A stretch of 33,843 bases of DNA, taken from assembly GCA_012031565.1 (NCBI GenBank), contig JAAUUM010000016.1:1-33843 (forward strand). The letters run 5' to 3'. The notes below the pieces were generated by a model. It was given only the letters and a program-made list of their open reading frames with translations, was not told the DNA's origin and did no database searches. A program made the translations under genes and the position numbers. The DNA comes from Synechococcaceae cyanobacterium SM2_3_2. Lineage in GTDB: Bacteria; Cyanobacteriota; Cyanobacteriia; Thermostichales; Thermostichaceae. Numbering within the stretch: position 1 is the first letter of the stretch; every line of letters starts with the position of its first letter. Shown in pieces: positions 24,778 through 33,843 of the stretch.

Positions 24778-25806
24778 TTAGTGCATCATCATGTGATCGT
24801 GGCTGTGAACCCGCTCGACGCCCATCTCTTTGAGGTGAGACTGCACAAAGGATCCCTGGGCTGGGATTTGGGCGATCTGGGAGTCAGGGTTGGCGGCAAA
24901 CTGATTTTCAGTCAGCCATGAGGCATAGTCCTCTGGGGAATCCACCACAATTTCAGCTCTCATGCCGCCGTGGTAGGCTCCACAAAGTTCTGCACAAACA
25001 ATGGGATAGGTGCCCTTCTTGGTGGCCACAAATCGCAAGGTGGTGGCATGTCCCGGAATAGCATCCTGCTTGAGGCGAAACTGGGGCACCCAAAAGGAGT
25101 GGATCACATCCACCGCCGATAGATTGAGCTGCACGTCAGTATTAACAGGGATATGCAGTTCACCTGCCACAATGTCGGTGCCGGGATATTCAAATAACCA
25201 GGCATATTGCATCCCAGACACATTGACTTCCATTTGAGCCGGACGGAAATCGTGGCCCTCGCGCGTGACCCCAATGCCACTGGCCTTGAGATTGGCTCGC
25301 ACAGATGGGGATCCCTCGTCGGATCCTAAATCTCCGTCCATCACCAGCTGGGCACGGGGCATGGTGCCAGACTGCTCAAAGTCCATCTCAAAATCCATGT
25401 TGTCAGGAGCATCGGCCAAAGCCACCATCGTGCTCTCGTCCACAGGCCCAAAGCCACCCATCTCGCGGTAGACATCGACGCTGTAGACCCCCAATCCAAT
25501 CACGATCACAGCAGGAATAAAAGTCCAGAAGATTTCCAGGGGCACGTTGCCCTCGGTGGAATCTCCATCGCCTTTCTCTCCATCCCGCTTGCGAAAGATC
25601 ACCACGGCGGCGATGATCGCCCCTTCCACCACAATAAACAAGGCAGTGCCAATGCCAAACATCGTGTCAAAGAGCTGATCCACCAAGGGGGCTTGGATGG
25701 AAACCTGTTCTGGCAGCAGGCCGTGATTGTTGGCGGCCCACCAACTAATAATCGTGATTAAAGCCCCTGCCACCAGGGTCAAAAGTGAAGCGGGTATCTG
25801 TTTCAT
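24778..25806 (-). CDS. ctaC: Cytochrome c oxidase subunit II
   Basis: The 342-aa protein has an N-terminal hydrophobic segment, two further membrane helices (about 45-120) and a C-terminal cupredoxin domain with the CuA site: HSFWVPQFRLKQDAIPG and CAELCGAYHGGM. It accepts electrons from cytochrome c6 or plastocyanin outside the membrane. Between helix 2 and the cupredoxin domain is an acidic insertion of about 60 residues (DNMDFEMDFEQ..DGDLGSDEG). The very end is His/Met-rich (HSHDHMMMH). ATG 25806 is preceded by AGAGG at good spacing, better than the TTG at 25821. Confidence 0.95.
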   Translation of the reverse strand: MKQIPASLLTLVAGALITIISWWAANNHGLLPEQVSIQAPLVDQLFDTMFGIGTALFIVVEGAIIAAVVIFRKRDGEKGDGDSTEGNVPLEIFWTFIPAVIVIGLGVYSVDVYREMGGFGPVDESTMVALADAPDNMDFEMDFEQSGTMPRAQLVMDGDLGSDEGSPSVRANLKASGIGVTREGHDFRPAQMEVNVSGMQYAWLFEYPGTDIVAGELHIPVNTDVQLNLSAVDVIHSFWVPQFRLKQDAIPGHATTLRFVATKKGTYPIVCAELCGAYHGGMRAEIVVDSPEDYASWLTENQFAANPDSQIAQIPAQGSFVQSHLKEMGVERVHSHDHMMMH

Positions 25807-25920
25807 TGCAACCTCTGCCAATGACTGGCTTCGCGTCGTCCCAAAGTCATCGTGTTATTTGAACCACTGTGTCATCAGTTCAAGTGTGGCCAGACGGTAT
25901 CGAAAACACCCACTAGCAAA

Positions 25921-25952
25921 CACACGAGTAGATCGACACACGAATAGATCAA
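25921..25952. repeat. Tandem 16-bp repeat, two imperfect copies
   Basis: CACACGAGTAGATCGA is followed directly by CACACGAATAGATCAA. It sits about 115 bp upstream of ctaC and could include regulator sites. Confidence 0.75.
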
Positions 25953-26142
25953 ATATGCGAATGGCCTGAAAGCCGCTCTTGGGACAGGCACATCCTATCC
26001 TTCTCAGCAAGCTGAAGCTGCCCAGGGATCCAAGACTCTTAACGTTTTGCCCCCGATGCCAGAGCCCCGCCACTTGACATACCCCCTTCACTCTTATGCC
26101 AACCTCCAGGGATCCCAGGAGGACTCTCCTCTCTCTGTCTCG

Positions 26143-26181
26143 GTTTTGGTGTTCAGTTTTGGTGTTCAGTTTTGGTGTTCT
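26143..26181. repeat. Tandem 13-bp repeat, three copies
   Basis: GTTTTGGTGTTCA occurs three times head to tail, the last copy ending in T. It lies in the middle of the 634-bp region between divergent ctaC and ctaA (25807-26440). Apart from this repeat, the one at 25921, and scattered GGATCC sites, I see no gene or RNA in that region. Confidence 0.9.
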
Positions 26182-26440
26182 GAGGTGAGCAGATCTCAGA
26201 TCGGTCTAAGGGCAGAATGATCAGGCATGATGATCCAGCATGATCTTCATAAAGTCGGCAATAGCTCATAGCCTTGATTTTTGGGAGCATTGTGACAAAA
26301 AGGCGACAAAACTTGATGTTGATGAGAAGAGATCCTTAAAGCCTGTCTGGATCCTTAGCTACCCCCTCTAGGATGAACCCAATGGAATCCCGGCCTGGGC
26401 ACTCTTATTCTTTTGCTGGGATATTACCTTTGCACTTTTG

Positions 26441-27477
26441 ATGGACTCATCTCCAACAGCGTCTATGAACCCAACTTTTTCATCCCAACCCGTCCAGCAA
26501 GAGGATGCCAGACTGGAGTCGGATCCCGTCCTTCGTCGTCGCATGGGGATCCTGGCCTTGACCTTGGCGGGCTTGACGGTTTTTTTGATGGCGTTGGGCA
26601 GTGCCACCCGAGTTTGGAATGCGGGCCTGTCTTGCCCCGATTGGCCCCTCTGCTATGGATCCCTGCTGCCCCATGAGCAGATGAACTGGTATGTGTTTTT
26701 GGAATGGTTTCATCGCTGGGTGGCCACTGGGGTTGGCGTGCTGGTGCTGGGGCAGATGGCCTTGGCTTGGTATGGGCGCAACAGCTACCTAAGTGGGCAC
26801 CTTGGGGGGCAACCCTGGCGGTGGGATTGGTGATCTTCCAAGGGATCCTGGGGGGATTGACGGTGACGGAGCTGTTGCGCTTCGACATCGTGACGGCACA
26901 TCTGGGCACGGGCCTCTTCTTTTTCTCCACCCTCTTGGTGCTGGGGCTATCCCTGCTGTTTGGCAACATCGGATCCCGGCGGGAAGTCGTCGTGTCACAG
27001 TTGTGGAAACCGCTGCCTTGGCTGGGAGTAGGTGCCGTTGGCTTGGTCTATGGTCAGAGTTTGTTGGGAGCATTGGTGGCCACTCAATGGGCTTTGCATC
27101 AATGCTTAGCCAGCGATGATCGCTCCTGCTGGGTGATGAATAGCCACATCATCGGCGTTGCTCCCGCCACAATAGGCACCTTGATGGTGGTGGGTGTCAC
27201 CTGGGTGTTCAAAAAGTCTCTGCCCAAGTTGCTCAAAGCCTGTGGACACTTGGCTGCTACCTGCCTGATCGCCCAAATTGCCCTGGGGGTGACCACCTAC
27301 AAGATGCATTTGCAACTGGAAGCCCTGACCGTCGCCCATCAAGCGGTTGGGGCCTTGTTGCTGGGATCCCTGGTGGCCTTTACCACCCTCTCCTTTTGCT
27401 ATGCCAACGCCCACAATCCAGCCCCCGAAATGGCGCTAGAAATGGCAGATGATGCCCCAGAACCGCAACGGGCTTGA
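26441..27477 (+). CDS. ctaA: Heme A synthase (CtaA/COX15), frameshifted
   Basis: CtaA oxidises the methyl group of heme O to give heme A for the oxidase. The first frame has the membrane start LALTLAGLTVFLMALGSATRVWNAGLSCPDWPLCYG and FLEWFHRWVA (heme-ligand His) up to LAWYG. The protein then continues in another frame from AQQLPKWAPWGATLAV through GGLTVTELLRFDIVTAHLGTG and the second-half His motifs (MNSHIIG, TVAHQAVGALL). The break lies at GGG 26774-26776, where one more G would restore the frame. As heme A is needed for the oxidase, a sequence error is likelier than a dead gene. ctaB follows on the same strand. The start could also be ATG 26465. Confidence 0.88.
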
Positions 27478-27495
27478 GCTTCCAGCCCTCTGGCT

Positions 27496-27537
27496 AAATC
27501 CTGACTGAGAAATCCTGACTGAGAAATCCTGACTGAG
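27496..27537. repeat. Tandem 14-bp repeat, three copies
   Basis: AAATCCTGACTGAG occurs three times in perfect tandem in the gap between ctaA and ctaB. Confidence 0.95.
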
Positions 27538-27558
27538 ACAGTCTTTAACCAAACCCTC

Positions 27559-28539
27559 ATGCAAAACACACTTCCAGCTCGACTTCACCCCAACGCTCTT
27601 GCGGTGGTGCAAAGCTATAGCCAACTGACCAAACCCAAGATCATCTTTTTACTGTTGATCACGACGGCGGGGGCGATGTGGATCGCCTCTCATGGGCAGG
27701 TGGATCCCTGGCTGTTTTGGGCGACGATGGCTGGGGGGGCGATGTCGGCGGCATCGGCCAACACCATCAACATGATCTATGACCGGGATATCGACGATGT
27801 GATGGAGCGGACTCGCCATCGTCCTCTCCCTTCTGGTCGCATTCAGGTGCGAGATGCGCTGATCTTTGCGGCGGTGCTGGCGATAGCAGCGTTTGCCTTG
27901 CTGGCCACCGTGGCCAATCTGCTCAGTGCTTGTCTGGCCATGTCGGGCATTGCCGTCTATGTGGGGGTCTATACCCATTGGCTCAAGCGGCATAGCACCC
28001 AAAATATCGTCATCGGTGGAGCGGCTGGGGCGATCCCCCCGTTGGTGGGCTGGGCTGCGGTCACCAATCAATTGGACTGGGCCGCTTGGGTGATGTTTGC
28101 CATCATTTTTATGTGGACGCCGCCTCACTTTTGGGCCTTGGCGATTTTGAAACGAGAGGACTACAAAAAAGCCGGAGTCCCGATGTTGCCGGTGGTGCAT
28201 GGCGAACGCTACACCGCATGGAGCATCCTGGTCTATGCCCTGTTGATGTTGCCCGTAACGGTGCTGCTGGTCTATCCCCTTCATGTCATGGGATCCGTCT
28301 ATCTGGTGGCGGCGCTGCTCTTGGGGCTGGGGCTGATCTGGCGGACGGTGCGGCTAATTCAGGATCCCTATGATCGTGATCGGGCCGCTTCTTTGTTTAT
28401 GTATGCCAATGTCTATCTGCTGCTGCTCTGTTTGGGCATGGGGTTGGATAGTCTGCCAGTGACCCAAGATTGGGTAGCCTCAACCGGATCCTGGTTGGCC
28501 ACGGTGACTGAGGTCAAGCCTGCTCTGCCCCTGTCCTGA
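27559..28539 (+). CDS. ctaB: Protoheme IX farnesyltransferase (heme O synthase)
   Basis: The 326-aa membrane protein of the UbiA family has the prenyl-diphosphate motif N-x-x-x-D-x-x-x-D (NMIYDRDIDDVM), TRHRPLPSGR, and the second Asp-containing region with FAIIFMWTPPHFWALAI. It makes heme O from protoheme and farnesyl diphosphate, the substrate of CtaA. It follows ctaA by 81 bp; the two probably form one unit opposite the ctaCDE operon. About eight to nine membrane helices are visible. Confidence 0.95.
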   Translation: MQNTLPARLHPNALAVVQSYSQLTKPKIIFLLLITTAGAMWIASHGQVDPWLFWATMAGGAMSAASANTINMIYDRDIDDVMERTRHRPLPSGRIQVRDALIFAAVLAIAAFALLATVANLLSACLAMSGIAVYVGVYTHWLKRHSTQNIVIGGAAGAIPPLVGWAAVTNQLDWAAWVMFAIIFMWTPPHFWALAILKREDYKKAGVPMLPVVHGERYTAWSILVYALLMLPVTVLLVYPLHVMGSVYLVAALLLGLGLIWRTVRLIQDPYDRDRAASLFMYANVYLLLLCLGMGLDSLPVTQDWVASTGSWLATVTEVKPALPLS

Positions 28540-28613
28540 TCCCAGCGGGGCAGGTTTGCTCTGGGGAGTGGTAACGGCGTAGGGTAGAAACCCCTGATCT
28601 TTGTTGACTGTTC

Positions 28614-31367
28614 ATGAATACGTCCCCATCCAGCCCTGACCACGGTTTTGGCCCAGAGTTTGACCACTGGGATCCCTTGCTGCTGGATCCTGACCAGCTG
28701 ACCCCGATGATGCAGCACTATGTCGGCCTGAAGCGGCAGTATCCCCACTGTCTGTTGCTCTATCGGTTGGGGGACTTTTATGAACTGTTTTTTCAGGATG
28801 CCTACATCGTCTCGCGGGAGCTAGAGCTGGTCTTGACCGGGCGAGAAGGGGGATCCCTGGGTCGGATCCCGATGGCAGGAGTGCCCCATCATGCGCTGGA
28901 TCGCTATGCCGCTCAGTTGGTCTCCAAGGGGTACGCGCTGGCGGTGTGCGAGCAGATGGAGCCCGCCGATCAGGCCACCGGACGACTGGTGAAGCGGGAT
29001 GTGGCCCGGATCATCACCCCCGGCACGGTGCTAGAAGACGAGATCTTGACCGCCCGCGAGAATAACTATCTGGCGGCGGTTGTCCTGCTGGAGTCGGGAT
29101 GCCAGCCTCAGGGATCCAAATTGGCAGGGGACTTGGAATGGGGGTTGGCCTATGCCGATGTCTCTACGGGGGAGTTTTGGATCTGTCAGAGCCAGGGACA
29201 AGAGCGGCTAGAGCAGGAGTTGACCAAGCTGCAACCAGCAGAAGTGTTGTTGCCTGTGGAGGTGCCGTTGGGGTTATTGCGACCCGGCCAACGCTCTCAG
29301 CAAATCCCGGCAGTGTTGCCGCCTCAGCTCAGCTATACATTGCGCCCGCAGGAGCCGTTTCGCTTGCCACAAGCCCGCAATGAGATTTTGGAAACCTACC
29401 GCATCCGGTCTGTGGATGGGATTGGGGGAGACGGGATCCCGTTGGCGATTCGGGCGGCAGGGGGCTTGCTCCATTACCTAGGGGATACCCAAAAAGGCAT
29501 CCGGCTTCATCTTCAGATCCCGCGCCGCTATCAGTTTTCCGACTATCTGATCTTGGATGGCAGCACTCGCCGCAACCTGGAGCTGACCCAGACGGTGCGA
29601 GAAGGCAGCTTTGTGGGATCCCTGTTGTGGGCATTGGATCGCACCCGCACCGCGATGGGGGGCCGCTGTTTGCGCCGCTGGATGATGCAACCGTTGTTGG
29701 ATCCCGTGGCCATTCGAGAGCGACAGGAGACGGTGGCGGAGTTTGTGGCCCAAGAGTTTCTGCGAACGGCTTTTCAAAAGGTGTTGGATGGGGTCTACGA
29801 TCTGGAACGCTTGGCCGGACGAGCGGGATCCGGCACCGCCACCGCCCGCGACCTAGTGGCCCTCGGGCAATCCCTCAGCAAGTTGGATGATATCGCCCAA
29901 GTTTTAGCTCCAGCCACCAGCCCCTTGGCCCAAGGGTTGAAACAGGTGGATCCCCACTTGGCCGAATTGGGACAAACCCTCCAGCGCTATCTGGTGGATT
30001 CGCCACCGCTGATCATCACCGAGGGCAATTTGATTCGCTCTGGCATGGATCCCCAGGTGGATCAGTTGCGGCAGCAGATCGAGGCTGACCGCCAATGGAT
30101 CGCCGATCTGGAACAATCAGAACGACAGCGCACGGGCATCTTGACCCTGAAAGTGGGCTTCACCAAAGCCTTTGGTTACTACATCAGCATCACGCGGGCC
30201 AAGTCCACCCAGGCTCCGGCGGACTACATTCGCAAGCAAACCCTGACCAACGAAGAGCGCTACATCACCCCCGAATTGAAAGAACGGGAGGCCCGCATTT
30301 TCACCGCCCAAGCAGATTTATATCAACTGGAATACGAGCTATTTCTGGAGCTACGTCAATCCACCGGGCAATCCGTGGAGCCGATTCGGGCCATTGCGGG
30401 ATCCCTGGCGGCTTTGGATACCTTGGCGGGCTTGGCGGAGATTGCGGTCTATCGGGGCTACTGTCGGCCCCAGATCAGCTCCGATCGCTCCCTTTTCATC
30501 TCGGTGGGTCGGCATCCCGTGGTGGAGCAGTCGATCCCGGCGGGGCTGTTTGTGGCCAATGATGTGGAGTTGGGCACTGAGTCCACTGACTCCTCAGCCA
30601 ATCATCTGCCATCACCCGATTTGATTGTTTTGACCGGGCCGAATATGGCAGGTAAAAGCACTTACTTGCGGCAGATTGGCCTGATTCAGGTGATGGCTCA
30701 AATGGGATCCTTTGTGCCCGCTCAGGCGGCTCGGTTGGGCCTTTGTGATCGAGTGTTTACGCGGGTGGGGGCGGTGGATGATCTGGCCACGGGGCAATCC
30801 ACCTTCATGGTGGAAATGAACGAAACCGCCAATATTCTCAACAATGCCACCCCCCGATCTCTGGTGCTGTTGGACGAAATTGGACGGGGCACCGCCACCT
30901 TTGATGGCCTGTCTATTGCCTGGGCAGTGGCGGAATATCTGGCCCATAACCTGGGATCCCGCACGATCTTTGCCACCCATTATCACGAGATGAATCAATT
31001 GGCGGCGCTGTTGCCCAATGTCCGCAACTTTCAGGTGGCGGTGAGCGAGTTGGGGGATGGCATCGTCTTTTTGCATCAGGTCAAGCCGGGGGGAGCCGAC
31101 AAATCCTATGGCATTGAGGTGGGACGAATGGCGGGGTTGCCCGCTCAGGTGATCGCCCGTGCCAAACAGGTGATGGCCCAGGTGGAAGCCCATAGCCGCA
31201 TCGCAGTCGGTCTGAGGGGTGGCAGAGGCAAACGGGAGGTCAGCCCAGGAGATAGAACCCCGCCGGATCCCCAGATGACGCTGTTTCAGGGGTCTGCGTT
31301 TCAGGGGTCTGCATTTCAGGGGTCTGCGTTTCAGGGGCAGTTTCTTGAGGATGAGCTGCCATTTTAG
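28614..31367 (+). CDS. mutS: DNA mismatch repair protein MutS
   Basis: The 917-aa protein has the mismatch-contacting motif in LGDFYELFF (about residues 51-59), connector and lever/clamp domains, and the ATPase with Walker [10 protein letters not shown], the [14 protein letters not shown] segment, Walker [15 protein letters not shown] and ATHYHE. It recognises mismatches and recruits MutL. Near the C terminus QMTLF (887-891) fits the beta-clamp binding consensus QxxLF, directly followed by three QGSAF repeats. It starts 74 bp after ctaB. Confidence 0.97.
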   Translation: MNTSPSSPDHGFGPEFDHWDPLLLDPDQLTPMMQHYVGLKRQYPHCLLLYRLGDFYELFFQDAYIVSRELELVLTGREGGSLGRIPMAGVPHHALDRYAAQLVSKGYALAVCEQMEPADQATGRLVKRDVARIITPGTVLEDEILTARENNYLAAVVLLESGCQPQGSKLAGDLEWGLAYADVSTGEFWICQSQGQERLEQELTKLQPAEVLLPVEVPLGLLRPGQRSQQIPAVLPPQLSYTLRPQEPFRLPQARNEILETYRIRSVDGIGGDGIPLAIRAAGGLLHYLGDTQKGIRLHLQIPRRYQFSDYLILDGSTRRNLELTQTVREGSFVGSLLWALDRTRTAMGGRCLRRWMMQPLLDPVAIRERQETVAEFVAQEFLRTAFQKVLDGVYDLERLAGRAGSGTATARDLVALGQSLSKLDDIAQVLAPATSPLAQGLKQVDPHLAELGQTLQRYLVDSPPLIITEGNLIRSGMDPQVDQLRQQIEADRQWIADLEQSERQRTGILTLKVGFTKAFGYYISITRAKSTQAPADYIRKQTLTNEERYITPELKEREARIFTAQADLYQLEYELFLELRQSTGQSVEPIRAIAGSLAALDTLAGLAEIAVYRGYCRPQISSDRSLFISVGRHPVVEQSIPAGLFVANDVELGTESTDSSANHLPSPDLIVLTGPNMAGKSTYLRQIGLIQVMAQMGSFVPAQAARLGLCDRVFTRVGAVDDLATGQSTFMVEMNETANILNNATPRSLVLLDEIGRGTATFDGLSIAWAVAEYLAHNLGSRTIFATHYHEMNQLAALLPNVRNFQVAVSELGDGIVFLHQVKPGGADKSYGIEVGRMAGLPAQVIARAKQVMAQVEAHSRIAVGLRGGRGKREVSPGDRTPPDPQMTLFQGSAFQGSAFQGSAFQGQFLEDELPF
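31287..31331 (+). repeat. In-frame 15-bp tandem repeat in mutS
   Basis: Three copies of CAGGGGTCTGC(G/A)TTT encode QGSAF three times, followed by a partial fourth copy (QGQF). The array lies right after the clamp-binding motif. Confidence 0.93.
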
Positions 31368-31437
31368 ACGCTATCCCGAGGTGCTTCCCGCCGCATAATC
31401 GCATAATGAGGACTCTGGTGTTTGTAGAGGTGTTGAG

Positions 31438-32469
31438 ATGTCTTTCAATCGGGTCATGGCTGCCCTGCTGGTGGCATTGTGCTTGGTGGCGGCGGTTCTA
31501 TCGGGATCCCGGCCCAGTCTAGAGTCTGCGGGTCGGATGTCGCTGCCGGAGGGACGAGGTCGCATTCTGTCGCTATCCCTGCAAGGGGCGATTTCCGCCG
31601 GATCCTCCGGTGGCCTGTTGGCGGATGGGGGTTCAGCGACGGCCCTGCGGTCGCAACTGTTGGCGGCAGCTCAAGACAACCGCACCCGTGGGATCCTGTT
31701 GCGGATCAACAGTCCGGGCGGCACCGTAGGCACCAGTCAAGAGGTGTATCGGGCTATTCGCCAAGTTCAGGCGGCGGGCAAGCCGGTGATCGTCTCCATG
31801 CAGGATGTGGCGGCCAGTGGAGGCTATTACATCGCCAGTGCCGCCGACAAGATCTATGCCAATCCCGGCACCCTGACGGGCAGCATCGGCGTGATTTTGC
31901 AGGGCTTAGATGTCAGCCAACTGATCGACAGCTTGGGCATCGCCGCCAAAACCTACAAAACAGGATCCTTCAAAGATATCTTGTCCCCCTATCGGCCCGA
32001 AACCAGCCAGGAAGCCAGCTTTTTACAAGACTTGGTGGACAATACCCTGGAGCAATTCATCATCGATGTGGCCGAGGGTCGCCAACGGGTCAGAGAGGGT
32101 CTGGATGTGATTGTAGACTCAGAGATGCTCGACCTACGGGCTGGGATGGATATCGAGCAGGTGCGTGGCCTAGCGGATGGCCGCATCTTTACAGGGGTTC
32201 AAGCCTTGGAACTCGGCTTGGTGGACGCTCTGGGGGGCTCTGACGATGCCCTGACGGATCTGCGTACCTTGCTGGATGACCAAGAGGAACGCTTATCGGT
32301 GGAAACGGGATCCGAGATGGGGCTAGATCAGATCCTGCGGCTTCTGCAATCATCCGCCTCCGCCAGCTCACTTCTGCCAGAGCTGACTAATCTATGGCAG
32401 GGCTTGACTGGATCCAGCTTGGATCCCTTGCGGTCGGTGCCCGTCTTGTGGATGTCCCGCCTGGGCTAG
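31438..32469 (+). CDS. sppA: Signal peptide peptidase SppA (S49 family)
   Basis: The 343-aa protein has an N-terminal hydrophobic anchor ([18 protein letters not shown]) and one S49 domain: [16 protein letters not shown], the nucleophile Ser in [23 protein letters not shown] and the general-base Lys region [14 protein letters not shown]. This is the short SppA form that works as an oligomer, cleaving leftover signal peptides in the membrane; in cyanobacteria SppA has also been linked to light-harvesting remodelling. It lies 70 bp after mutS on the same strand. Confidence 0.92.
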   Translation: MSFNRVMAALLVALCLVAAVLSGSRPSLESAGRMSLPEGRGRILSLSLQGAISAGSSGGLLADGGSATALRSQLLAAAQDNRTRGILLRINSPGGTVGTSQEVYRAIRQVQAAGKPVIVSMQDVAASGGYYIASAADKIYANPGTLTGSIGVILQGLDVSQLIDSLGIAAKTYKTGSFKDILSPYRPETSQEASFLQDLVDNTLEQFIIDVAEGRQRVREGLDVIVDSEMLDLRAGMDIEQVRGLADGRIFTGVQALELGLVDALGGSDDALTDLRTLLDDQEERLSVETGSEMGLDQILRLLQSSASASSLLPELTNLWQGLTGSSLDPLRSVPVLWMSRLG

Positions 32470-32559
32470 GGGCTGGAGGGGCCTAGGATCCCGTCAACAT
32501 CACACCATCAAGACATCCAATAAGAGAATTAAACAATACATCTAGGAGAATCAAAACCG

Positions 32560-33723
32560 TTGACGACTACTGAGATGAGATCTGGGATGCAGGGATCTTT
32601 GGTCACCAGTCGGGCTTGGGTGGAGGTCAATCTCGATGCCTTGCGCCACAACATCGCCCTGTGTCGGCAACAGCTCTCCCCTCAGGCCAGCATTTGGGCG
32701 GTGGTCAAAGCCAATGCCTATGGACATGGGGCTGTTTTGACCAGCTTGGCCTTGGTGGAGGCCGGGGTGGAGGCCGGGGTGGAGGGACTCTGTGTGGCTA
32801 CCCTATCAGAAGGCATCGAACTGAGAACCGCTGGACTGTCCTGTCCCATTTTGATTCTGGGGGCCCTCAATACCCTGGTGGAGTGGCAGACTGCCGTTTT
32901 CCACCGGCTCGAACCCACCCTGACCCATCCAGCCCAAATACCGCTGGCAATCCAGAGTGCCGCCCAGAGACCCACCCCGCTCCATCTCAATGTCGATACG
33001 GGCATGACCCGCCTCGGGATCCCGTGGCAGCAGGCTGGGGAGGTGTGGGCAATGCTGATCAATCATCCGGCCCTGGACTGTCGGAGTCTCTATTCCCACC
33101 TGGCCACCGCAGATGAGGTGGATCCCACCGTTATGCGCCTGCAACAGACCCGTTTTCAGCAGGTGATTGACGATCTACACCGACTTGGACGCGGGATCCC
33201 AGTGCTGCATTTGGATAATTCGGCGGGCTTACTGACCCTGCCAGCGGGACATTTTCAGCGGGTGCGGCTGGGATTGGTGCTCTACGGGATCCCACCTGCC
33301 GACCATCTGCGACAACACCTAGCCCCCCCAGCCCTCCAGCCCGTGTTGACCATCAAGGCCCGTATCACCCACCTGCAATGGGCCGAACCCGGCACCGGGG
33401 TTAGCTATGGCCATCGTCATGTCTGCGCCCATCGAACTCATGTGGCAACCGTGGGGATTGGCTACGCCGATGGGATCCCGCGCCGACTGTCAGGCTGGAT
33501 CCAGGCATCGGTGCGGGGACAGGTGATTCGACAGATTGGCACTATTACGATGGATCAGTGTATGTGGGATGTAACCGATATCAGCTCCGTGCAGATCGGG
33601 GATGAGGTGAGATTACTGGCCCCTCCCCAAGGGGTAGAAGCATGGGCAGAGCAGTTGGGCACCATCCCCTACGAGATTTTGTGTGGGTTATCCGCCCGCC
33701 TACCACGCCTAGGGGTGGACTAA
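32560..33723 (+). CDS. alr: Alanine racemase
   Basis: The 387-aa protein is a fold-type III PLP enzyme: WVEVNLDALRHNI, the PLP lysine (Lys50) in AVVKANAYGHG, HLNVDTGMTRLG, and the catalytic-Tyr region VGIGYADGIPRRLSG near the C-terminal domain with IGTITMDQCM. It makes D-alanine for peptidoglycan, so with murF the window has two cell-wall genes. The start is probably TTG 32560, with AGGAG 11 bp upstream; ATG 32575 is the alternative. A 12-bp tandem duplication (32755-32778) encodes VEAG twice. Confidence 0.95.
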   Translation: MTTTEMRSGMQGSLVTSRAWVEVNLDALRHNIALCRQQLSPQASIWAVVKANAYGHGAVLTSLALVEAGVEAGVEGLCVATLSEGIELRTAGLSCPILILGALNTLVEWQTAVFHRLEPTLTHPAQIPLAIQSAAQRPTPLHLNVDTGMTRLGIPWQQAGEVWAMLINHPALDCRSLYSHLATADEVDPTVMRLQQTRFQQVIDDLHRLGRGIPVLHLDNSAGLLTLPAGHFQRVRLGLVLYGIPPADHLRQHLAPPALQPVLTIKARITHLQWAEPGTGVSYGHRHVCAHRTHVATVGIGYADGIPRRLSGWIQASVRGQVIRQIGTITMDQCMWDVTDISSVQIGDEVRLLAPPQGVEAWAEQLGTIPYEILCGLSARLPRLGVD

Positions 33724-33767
33724 CCAAATAGATATTGCCAGACCACCCTATCTGTCCTCTCTTTTCC

Positions 33768-33793
33768 CCATGTCTTTCCACCATGTCTTTCCA
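33768..33793. repeat. Tandem 13-bp repeat, two copies
   Basis: CCATGTCTTTCCA is repeated head to tail after alr. The remaining bases to the window end show no gene. Confidence 0.9.
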
Positions 33794-33843
33794 CCCTGCT
33801 CCCATGCCGAGCCATGAGGGTTCGGTGACACGTACTAGAGGCG

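Noticed and set aside
26368-26607. Minus-strand frame of 79 aa near the start of ctaA
   Set aside because: It lies antisense to conserved ctaA coding sequence, with Arg/Ser-rich composition typical of shadow frames.

Overview
The window comes from a cyanobacterium. It carries psbM (photosystem II), ycf34 and a ycf35-type gene, several small families I know mainly from cyanobacteria and plastids (DUF2839, DUF3531), and a ctaCDE/ctaA/ctaB respiratory oxidase locus of cyanobacterial type. The host part (about 6.1-33.8 kb) is moderately GC-rich. It is peppered with the palindrome GGATCC, often as GGGATCCC: by hand I count roughly 130 copies in about 28 kb. This looks like a counterpart of the cyanobacterial HIP1 repeat (GCGATCGC), of which I noticed no copy.

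Region 1-6075 is an AT-richer integrative element inserted in the 3' half of a tRNA-Thr(CGU) gene. It is bounded by perfect 127-bp direct repeats (1-127 and 5921-6047). It encodes a large family-B DNA polymerase (1043 aa), a tyrosine recombinase, and two small, mutually related helix-turn-helix proteins that point outward from the polymerase gene. A non-coding stretch behind the polymerase gene holds a run of hairpins whose arms share AGTC/GACT and may be an origin or regulatory centre. GATACAAG-type repeats at both ends look like recombinase arm sites; four of them crowd the start of the integrase gene. The plan (tRNA site, integrase, self-encoded PolB, no visible terminal-protein or cas1 gene) resembles pipolins, reduced to under 6 kb. 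It is the most novel thing in the window.

From 6.3 to 15.7 kb lie host housekeeping genes. On the plus strand are a DUF4340 and a DUF3531 gene (overlapping), an EamA transporter and prmA. On the minus strand are psbM-murF, accA, ycf34, a [2Fe-2S] ferredoxin and recQ. murF and recQ each contain an apparent single-base frameshift in a G/C run.

From 15.7 to 22.1 kb there is an IS5-type transposase remnant and a divergent pair, an AtzF-C-like gene and an HpxO-type FAD urate hydroxylase, that suggests purine nitrogen salvage. Then come small conserved genes, a Nit-type amidase, a Ycf35-like gene and a pentapeptide-repeat protein.

From 22.2 to 28.5 kb is the cytochrome oxidase locus: ctaCDE on the minus strand, diverging from ctaA (frameshifted) and ctaB on the plus strand. 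Together these supply the oxidase and its heme A. The window ends with mutS, sppA and alr. Many intergenic gaps contain 11-19 bp tandem duplications.
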